In this document: positions 1-5,949 of the stretch, one piece after another
Layout: each line of letters opens with the position of its first letter
Numbering within the stretch: the first letter of the stretch is position 1
Origin: Bacillota bacterium
GTDB taxonomy: Bacteria > Armatimonadota > Hebobacteria > Hebobacterales > Hebobacteraceae
Assembly: GCA_030668755.1 (NCBI GenBank)
Contig: DAOVEW010000017.1
Span: 1-9,409, forward strand
Direction: 5' to 3'
DNA length: 9,409 nt
Notes under the pieces: model-generated
What the model saw: only the letters and a program-made list of their open reading frames with translations
What the model was told of the DNA's origin: nothing
The model's database searches: none
Program-made: the position numbers and the translations under genes

Positions 1-1
1 C

Positions 2-1192
2 CTCGCGGCCTTCGGCCTGAGCATGCTCGCAGGAATCGGCCTCGACGCAGCGGCCCGCCGCCTCGCCGAGAGCCGACCGCACACCCGCGCCTCCCTCTTC
101 GCCTTGCTGCTTGCCACAGGCGCCGCCGTTGCAATATGGCACTCGACGGGAACGCCCGCAGTGGCCCAGGTCAACGTGGGCGTTGCCCCCCTGGCAAAGG
201 CGGAGGCCGCGCGGGCCTGGGCGCTCATCGCGGTCGCCTTGGTCGCCCTCCAGCTCCTGGGGCGCATATCCCTGCGCCGCCTCGGCCAGCTCGCCCTCCT
301 CGCAATCCTCGCCGCCGACCCGCTGCTCGCGGCCCGGCACCACATCCACCGTGTGCCGACCGCCTTCGTCTACCCGCACTTCGACATCGCGCACCAGGCA
401 GGGGGGAGGATAATCGCGAATGCCCGCGACTGGCCGCTGAATCGCTTCCCCGATGCAGTTCTCCCCCCCAACTCCGCCACCGTCTACCACCTGCGCGATC
501 TCTTCGGCTACGACTCCCTCTACCTTGCCCGATACCGCGACTTCGCCGCAGCCGTACAGCACGGAGACCCAAGCCCGCCCCTCAATGGCAACCTCTTGCT
601 GGCTCGATTGTCCGGCTTCTACGGCCTCGACATGATGAGCCTCGCCGCCGCCGACACCGTCCTCTCGCCAGTGCCCCTCTACGGCCTCCGCATGGACCGA
701 CTCGGCGCCTTCTACACCTACCGCAACCCTTACGCCCGGCCCCGCGCCTGGGTCGCCGGCTCCGCCATCTCCGTCCCCACACACACCGACGCAGTCGTCG
801 CCCTCGCCCGCCTCGGCCCCATGGACGACTGCGTCCTGCTCACCGGCCCCGACGGCCTCGGCGCCCCGACCGTCTTTGGGCGGCCCTCCGCCACTGTCCG
901 CGACATCTCGCCCAACGAGGTGCAAATCGCAATCCAGGGTGGGGGAGGAGGCTACCTCTTCATCGCCGACGCCTATGCCCCTGGCTGGCGCGCCTACGCC
1001 GGCGAGAGGGAGCTTCCAGTCTGCCCCGCCTATGTGGCATTTCGTGCTGTGCCCCTCCCACCCGACGCCCAATCCATCACCCTCCGCTGCGAGCCCACCA
1101 CCTTCCGCATCGGCCTCTTCGCAAGCCTACTCGCGGTGCTGGCCCTCGCCGCCACCGCCGGCCGCCTCCTCCTGCCTGAGCGGCGACCATGA
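2..1192 (+). CDS. YfhO-family membrane protein, C-terminal part (5' end outside window)
   Basis: This frame is open from the window edge, so the gene starts upstream and the ATG at 23 is internal; 396 codons are visible. The opening residues LAAFGLSMLAGIGLD match LAAFGLAGLAAVGLD at residues 399-413 of the complete YfhO protein at 5946-8333, so about 400 N-terminal residues are probably missing. Numbering from the ATG at 23, membrane segments lie near 24-39, 65-80 and 87-103. A long extracytoplasmic region follows, containing DLFGYDSLYLARYRDF, typical of the family, and the YfhO C-terminal signature (YAPGWRAY, then AFRAVPLP and FRIGLFASLLAVLAL) leading into a last helix near 364-385. YfhO proteins are polytopic; in Bacillus subtilis YfhO is implicated in lipoteichoic acid glycosylation. 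Here an envelope glycan transfer role is inferred. A five-glycine run precedes the PGW motif, where the paralogue has TDQPAQ. The stop overlaps the next start as ATGA. Confidence 0.85.
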   Translation, partial: LAAFGLSMLAGIGLDAAARRLAESRPHTRASLFALLLATGAAVAIWHSTGTPAVAQVNVGVAPLAKAEAARAWALIAVALVALQLLGRISLRRLGQLALLAILAADPLLAARHHIHRVPTAFVYPHFDIAHQAGGRIIANARDWPLNRFPDAVLPPNSATVYHLRDLFGYDSLYLARYRDFAAAVQHGDPSPPLNGNLLLARLSGFYGLDMMSLAAADTVLSPVPLYGLRMDRLGAFYTYRNPYARPRAWVAGSAISVPTHTDAVVALARLGPMDDCVLLTGPDGLGAPTVFGRPSATVRDISPNEVQIAIQGGGGGYLFIADAYAPGWRAYAGERELPVCPAYVAFRAVPLPPDAQSITLRCEPTTFRIGLFASLLAVLALAATAGRLLLPERRP

Positions 1193-2799
1193 CCGACAGC
1201 CACCACAGCCCTCATCGCTCCCGCCTCTGGCCGCCCCTGCTCTTCCTGTCACTCGGCGCCCTTGCCCTCCGCCTGGTCGGAATCTGGTGGGGCCTTCCTG
1301 ACGACCGCCACTACTTCTCCTATCACCCCGACGAAATCTTCTTGCTGCTGCCCTCCTTCGGCTTCGTTCAGGGCGACTGGAACCCGCACTTCTTCAACTA
1401 CGGAACCCTCTACATCTATCTCGTCGGCCTTCCCGCCGTCATCCTCGGCCTCGTCCCCGACCCCTCTCACTTCCCCGCCGGCCTCCGGCCTCTCTACCTC
1501 GAAGGCCGCCTCATCACCGCACTCCTCGGCTCGGCCACCGTCCCCCTCCTCTATCTCGCCCTCCGCCCCACCAGCCGATGGCTTGCCCTCCTCTCCGCCG
1601 CCCTCCTCGCCATCTGCCCCCTCCACCTCATCACCAGCCACTACGCCACCGTGGACGTCCCAGCGACTTTCTTCTTGACGCTCGCGCTTCTCTTCACCCT
1701 GCGGGGCGCCGGCCGGCCGGGTGCGAAGGCGGCTGCCGCCGCGGGATTAGCCGTCGGGCTGGCGGCGGCAACGAAGTACAACGCCGGTCTCTTCCTCATT
1801 CCCGCACTACTTGCGCCGGCATTCGCGCGCCGCAAAGCCGCCGCGGGTTGGTGGCTCGCCCTCCCCGCGGCCGCGCTTCTCGGCTTCCTCATCGGCAACC
1901 CCTACGCCGCCTCCCACGAGTTCCTCAAGGGCTTCCTCTTCGAGTTCCACCACGCCCGTGAGGGCGGCACCCTTGCCTTCGTGGGCGCCGGCTCCGGTTG
2001 GGCCTACCACCTCACCCGCGGCCTCCCCGTCGCGCTCGCCTACCCGCTGCTCGCCGCCGCCGTCATCGGTGTAGTCGCGGCCGTCGCGCGGCCCTCCCCG
2101 GCCCCGCTGCTCTCCCTGCTCTGGACCGCTTTCTACCTCCTCGTCATCGGCTTCAGCAAAGAGCGCTTCATCCGCTACCTCGTCCCCCTCATGCCCTTCC
2201 TCTGCCTGCTGGCCGCCCACGGACTTATCTGGGTCGTCGCCGGCGCGAAACGCCTCCGCGCGCAGGCCACCGCCGTACTCGCCGTAGTCATCCTCATGCT
2301 TCTCACGGCCCTCTACGCATTGGCCCAGCTCATTCCGTCCGTCCTGGATGCGCGCGACCTAGCCTGGATGCAGGCCCGCTCGGATATCCTTGCATCCACC
2401 CCGGATGCCACTGTCGGCTTCGCCGGCAGTCCCTGGTACTACCACCCTCCTGTCTCCCCCTACAACGCCGGCGCCTTCTCCCGCTCCTGGTTTCAGGAAT
2501 GGAACACCACCGCCGACCACCCGGTCATCGTCACCGGCTGGAACGCCGACCGCCTCCGCCAATCCCAGCCCACCCTCTTCTTCGTCTCCGACCTCGAGGC
2601 CGCCGACCTACAGCGCCTCGGCCGCACCGAGGCCATCGAGTTCCTCGCCGCTCTCGATGAGACGTACTCCCGCCGGATCACCTTCGGCGACCGCCCTCTG
2701 CCCTTCTCCTGGCTGGCCCCCGCTCGCGCATCCCAGCCTCCCGACTGGCTCTATCCCACTCCCCACATCACGATGTACTATCATGGCCCAGGCCAATGA
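1189..2799 (+). CDS. GT39/ArnT-like membrane glycosyltransferase
   Basis: 536-residue GT-C fold protein of the PMT_2/ArnT/GT39 type, predicted to transfer a sugar from a polyprenyl-phosphate donor on the periplasmic side of the inner membrane. Visible landmarks in order: a first hydrophobic segment at about 13-34; HPDE at 46-49 in the first external loop, where GT-C enzymes carry the catalytic acidic pair; SHYATVDVPATFF at 150-162, a family hallmark; AAATKYNAG at 192-200; SKERFIRYLVPLMPFL at 323-338, the conserved Lys/Arg plus aromatic loop entering a late helix. I count about eleven membrane segments up to residue 380, then a soluble extracytoplasmic domain (about 385-536). The ATG at 1189 is chosen because it overlaps the preceding stop as ATGA and the hydrophobic core begins soon after. 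No clear Shine-Dalgarno sequence precedes it, suggesting translational coupling. Acceptor and sugar are unknown. Confidence 0.88.
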   Translation: MTDSHHSPHRSRLWPPLLFLSLGALALRLVGIWWGLPDDRHYFSYHPDEIFLLLPSFGFVQGDWNPHFFNYGTLYIYLVGLPAVILGLVPDPSHFPAGLRPLYLEGRLITALLGSATVPLLYLALRPTSRWLALLSAALLAICPLHLITSHYATVDVPATFFLTLALLFTLRGAGRPGAKAAAAAGLAVGLAAATKYNAGLFLIPALLAPAFARRKAAAGWWLALPAAALLGFLIGNPYAASHEFLKGFLFEFHHAREGGTLAFVGAGSGWAYHLTRGLPVALAYPLLAAAVIGVVAAVARPSPAPLLSLLWTAFYLLVIGFSKERFIRYLVPLMPFLCLLAAHGLIWVVAGAKRLRAQATAVLAVVILMLLTALYALAQLIPSVLDARDLAWMQARSDILASTPDATVGFAGSPWYYHPPVSPYNAGAFSRSWFQEWNTTADHPVIVTGWNADRLRQSQPTLFFVSDLEAADLQRLGRTEAIEFLAALDETYSRRITFGDRPLPFSWLAPARASQPPDWLYPTPHITMYYHGPGQ

Positions 2800-4463
2800 C
2801 CCAGCATCACCAAGAACCAACCCCGGGCTTCCCCGACGCCGCGCAGCTTCGCTGGGCCGCCGCCTTCGCCGCGCTCGTCATGCTTCTCACCTGCCTCCCG
2901 TACCTATACGGACTCCTGATACGGCCGCCCGGTTGCTACTACTCCGGCCTCCTCGCCAACCCCGACGAGCACAACGTCTACCTCGCCTACATGCGCCAGG
3001 CCCGCGATGGCGCGCTTTTTCTCTTTGACCCCTTCACCTCGGAGCCGCAGGCCGGCCGCGTCATCAACCTCTTCTTCCTCGCCCTCGGCTGCCTGAGCCG
3101 CACCCTTCACCTGCCGCTGCCCCTTGCCTACCACCTGGCGCGTCTCGCGTCTGGCTGGCTCCTGCTCATGGCCGTGTACTGCCTCGGCGCCTACGCCCTG
3201 GAATCCCTCTTCGCTCGCCGTCTTGCGCTCCTCCTCGCGGCATTCGCTTCGGGCCTCGGCTGGCTCTTCCATGCAGGTCCGGGCCAGCCCCACCCCATAG
3301 ACTACGGCCCCGGCCTCGTCATGCCCGAGGCCATCACCTCCCTCAGCCTCCTCCTCAACCCGCTCTTCACCTTCTCCATGTTCTTGATGATCGTCGCCAT
3401 CGGCCTTGGCGTGCACGCCTTCTCCGCGGGTTCGCCGCGCTCGGCCCTCATCGCCGGGCTGTCGGCATTCCTCCTCGGCAACATCCACACCTACGACCTT
3501 GCCCCCGTTGCCCTCGTGCTCGCGGGATACCTCCTCGTCCTGCTTCTCTCCCGTGCGCTCACGATCCGCGCCATCCTGCTGGCCGCCCTGATCGCGGCCC
3601 TCGCGGCCCCCTCGCTGGCCTACCAATTGTGGCTCATGCGCTCGGGCGAGCTTACGCTCGCGGTAAAGGCCGTCGAAACTCCGGTGCTCTCTCCCGCGCC
3701 GGCCTTCCTCGCCCTCGGACTCGGCATTCCCCTCGCCCTGGCCCTCGGCGGCCTCGCATATGCGGCCACACCGCACGCACGGCCCACCGCGCGCGCTCTC
3801 GCCCTCTGGCTCGTCCTCGGCCTCGCTCTCATCTACGCGCCGGTGCCTTTCCAGCGCAAGCTCGCTGAAGGCATCCACATCCCCGTCGTCTTGCTCGCCG
3901 CACTCGCGCTCGAACGCCTCATTCCCACGGCCATCGCCCGCTGGCGGCTTCCCGCCGCCGTCCTCCTGCTGGCGCTGACTCTCCCCTCGAACATCCTCTT
4001 CGCCGCCCGCGCGGTTCGCGATCTCCGCACCAACAACCAGGCCTACCTCGGCAACCTCATGCCCCCCCTCTACCTCCGCCCCGACCAGTATGGCTCGCTC
4101 CGTTGGCTCGGCGACCATGCCTCCCGCTCGGACGTCCTTCTCTGCAGCTCCTTCCTCGGCAGCTACGCACCATCGCTCGCAAACGCGCGCGTCCACCTCG
4201 GACATTGGGCCGAAACCCTGCACTTCTCCCGCAAGGTCAGCGACCTCTCCCGCTTCCTCCGAGCCGACACCCCCGATGCCGCTCGCAGGGCCCTCTGTCG
4301 TCGCGAGGGCATCACCTACGTCTTGCGAGACCGAACCATCTACGACGAGGTATACTGTCTCGCGCCCGACGGCTCGACCCAGCCCCTCTTCGAGCCCGAT
4401 GATTCGCATTGGCTCGCGCCGGTCTACGAGAAGGAAAGGGTTTCACTCTACCGCGTGAAGTAG
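2796..4463 (+). CDS. GT-C-like polytopic membrane protein with soluble C-terminal domain
   Basis: 555 residues. A hydrophobic N-terminal segment (about 20-43) leads to an external loop with NPDEHNVYLAYMRQARDG (55-72). This acidic pair after the first helix is the GT-C layout, but the spacing and context differ from gene 1189-2799. About a dozen membrane segments follow up to residue 403, with a HTYDLAP motif at 231-237 and PFQRKLAEGIHIPV at 351-364, which resembles the basic loop before a late helix in GT-C enzymes. Residues 410-555 are soluble and include SLRWLGDHASRSDVLLCSS (434-452), a pattern common in extracytoplasmic tails of large bacterial glycosyltransferases. I do not recognise a characterised member. 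Envelope glycan transfer is inferred from architecture and neighbours. The start overlaps the preceding stop as ATGA, with no visible ribosome binding site. A pure structural or transport role cannot be excluded. Confidence 0.78.
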   Translation: MTQHHQEPTPGFPDAAQLRWAAAFAALVMLLTCLPYLYGLLIRPPGCYYSGLLANPDEHNVYLAYMRQARDGALFLFDPFTSEPQAGRVINLFFLALGCLSRTLHLPLPLAYHLARLASGWLLLMAVYCLGAYALESLFARRLALLLAAFASGLGWLFHAGPGQPHPIDYGPGLVMPEAITSLSLLLNPLFTFSMFLMIVAIGLGVHAFSAGSPRSALIAGLSAFLLGNIHTYDLAPVALVLAGYLLVLLLSRALTIRAILLAALIAALAAPSLAYQLWLMRSGELTLAVKAVETPVLSPAPAFLALGLGIPLALALGGLAYAATPHARPTARALALWLVLGLALIYAPVPFQRKLAEGIHIPVVLLAALALERLIPTAIARWRLPAAVLLLALTLPSNILFAARAVRDLRTNNQAYLGNLMPPLYLRPDQYGSLRWLGDHASRSDVLLCSSFLGSYAPSLANARVHLGHWAETLHFSRKVSDLSRFLRADTPDAARRALCRREGITYVLRDRTIYDEVYCLAPDGSTQPLFEPDDSHWLAPVYEKERVSLYRVK

Positions 4464-4473
4464 CTCTCTGGAT

Positions 4474-5949
4474 ATGACCTCGCCAGCAGATAACAGGTCG
4501 GCCCGTCATCTCCTCCTGATCGCCGCCGCAGCGACGGTGGCGCTCGGCGCTGCCCTCGCCCTTGGCTGGGAGCCCGGCATCCCGGGCGAGTGGGTCTGGC
4601 GCGCCAACGTCCTCCCGGTATACCTCTGGCCCGCGCTCCTCGCCGGACTCGCTCTCGTGGTCCTTTCCGCCGTTGGATGCCGGCCCGACCGATGGCAGCG
4701 CCTCTCTTCAGCCGGACGCGCCGGTTGGCTCGCCGCCCTTGTCGTCGTGGTCTTCGTGCTCCAATTCTCCCTGCTCAACGCCCTCGGCGGCCCTTGGACC
4801 GGCCCCGGCGCCGTCATCGCCAGTCCCAACGCCACAACCTACTTCGCCGTATCCCTGGACGTCCACGGCCTCCGCCAGTGGCTCGCATCCTACCCCGACT
4901 TGATGCCCGACCTCCCTCACCACGCCGCCACCCATCCCCCAGGCCTCGTCCTCCTGTTCCTCCTCGTCCGCCGGCTGTGCTCCGCCCTCCTGGTGGAGCC
5001 CACCCCCTGGCTCGCCAACACCGCTCGGCTCTACAGCGACACCTTTGGCCTCGGTCTCGCTCCCGCCGACGCGCTCGCCGCCGCCGTCAGCGCCTACCTC
5101 ATTGCCTTCTCCGGCTCGCTCGGCCTGCTTCCCCTCTACTTCCTCGTTCGCCGTCTCGCCGACGCGCGCGCAGCCATCTGCGCCGCCTATCTCGCCGGCA
5201 GCATGCCGGGACTGCTCCTCCTCGGTGCCTCCCCCGATCTCATCATCGCCACGCTCGCCATCACCGCGCTCTGCCTCGCCTATACGGCGTGGCGCAACGG
5301 CAGCGCCCCCCTCGCATTTCTCGCGGGCCTCACCGTCGCCGTCGGGCTGTTTCTCAGCCTCGCCTTCGCGCTAGTTCTCGCCTGGGCTTTCCTCTGGTGC
5401 GTCCTCGGAATCCTCGCATCCCAGCACCGCCGGGCCGCGTTCCGGCGCGCGCTTCTCGGCGGCGCGGTCGCCCTCGCGGCCTGCGCCCTGTTCTACCTGG
5501 CCCTCTACTTCATCTCGGGCTACCGCCCCCTGGCGGTCGTCCGCGCCTCGCTCGCCGCGCACCGCGACATCACCACCGTCGCCTTTGCCCGCACCTACTG
5601 GAAGTGGGTCCTCATGAACCCCGTCGAGTGCGCCATCTTCGTCGGCCTCCCCCTCGCCGTCGCCGCGCTCTGGTCGGCCCGCGGCGCTCTTGGCGCCGCG
5701 CCGCGCCGCGGCCTCCGCTGGTTCCTCCTCTCTGCCCTGCTCCTGTTGGTGGCCCTCAACCTCTCCGGTGTCGTCCGCGGGGAAGTCGGCCGCATCTGGC
5801 TGTTTCTGCTCTGGCCCGCCGCGGTCGCCGCCGCCTCGTGGCTTGCCCTCCGGGAGCAGCGCGCTCCCATCGCCGCCCTGCTCGTCCTGCTTCAGGTCGC
5901 GCAGGCCCTGCTCATGCGCGGCTATCTCACCATATACAGCATCCTATGA
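4474..5949 (+). CDS. divergent GT-C-like membrane protein, glycosyltransferase candidate
   Basis: 491 residues, hydrophobic almost throughout, with about 12-13 predicted membrane segments (for example 11-30, 49-67, 85-104, 199-226, 325-348, 438-457, 464-481). The region after the third helix is polar and contains DLPHHAATHPPGLVLLF (146-162); an HPPG motif entering a helix recurs in several bacterial GT-C-like families. Later motifs are FARTYWKWVLMNP (371-383) and SGVVRGEVGRIWLFLLWP (431-448). Unlike its upstream neighbours, it ends right after its last helix and lacks a soluble C-terminal domain. It begins 10 bp after the previous stop, the only true gap in the operon, and no Shine-Dalgarno motif is visible in that gap. 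Its stop overlaps the next start as ATGA. Function is inferred from fold-like features and context; the family is unnamed to me and the reaction is unknown. Confidence 0.75.
   Translation: MTSPADNRSARHLLLIAAAATVALGAALALGWEPGIPGEWVWRANVLPVYLWPALLAGLALVVLSAVGCRPDRWQRLSSAGRAGWLAALVVVVFVLQFSLLNALGGPWTGPGAVIASPNATTYFAVSLDVHGLRQWLASYPDLMPDLPHHAATHPPGLVLLFLLVRRLCSALLVEPTPWLANTARLYSDTFGLGLAPADALAAAVSAYLIAFSGSLGLLPLYFLVRRLADARAAICAAYLAGSMPGLLLLGASPDLIIATLAITALCLAYTAWRNGSAPLAFLAGLTVAVGLFLSLAFALVLAWAFLWCVLGILASQHRRAAFRRALLGGAVALAACALFYLALYFISGYRPLAVVRASLAAHRDITTVAFARTYWKWVLMNPVECAIFVGLPLAVAALWSARGALGAAPRRGLRWFLLSALLLLVALNLSGVVRGEVGRIWLFLLWPAAVAAASWLALREQRAPIAALLVLLQVAQALLMRGYLTIYSIL

Noticed and set aside
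136..1179. 347-codon + strand frame overlapping the first YfhO gene
   Set aside because: Composition is Arg/Pro/His-rich with no helix or motif, while the overlapping frame matches YfhO. It is a frame shadow.
2392..2408. Short inverted repeat GCATCC-ACCCC-GGATGC in gene 2
   Set aside because: Six-base arms within coding sequence, no GTAG head, no T-run and no second copy in the window; expected by chance at this GC content.
2904..4409. 501-codon open frame on the - strand opposite gene 3
   Set aside because: It is Glu/Gly/Arg-rich, low in complexity and without membrane or domain features. It is the expected antisense shadow of C-ending codons in a GC-rich gene, while the + strand frame has a clear membrane protein pattern.
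4590..5945. Open upstream extension of the second YfhO gene, giving a 1247-residue frame
   Set aside because: The extension is Arg/Pro/His-rich and fully overlaps the GT-C-like gene at 4474-5949. The hydrophobic YfhO N-terminus begins only at ATG 5946, which forms an ATGA junction.
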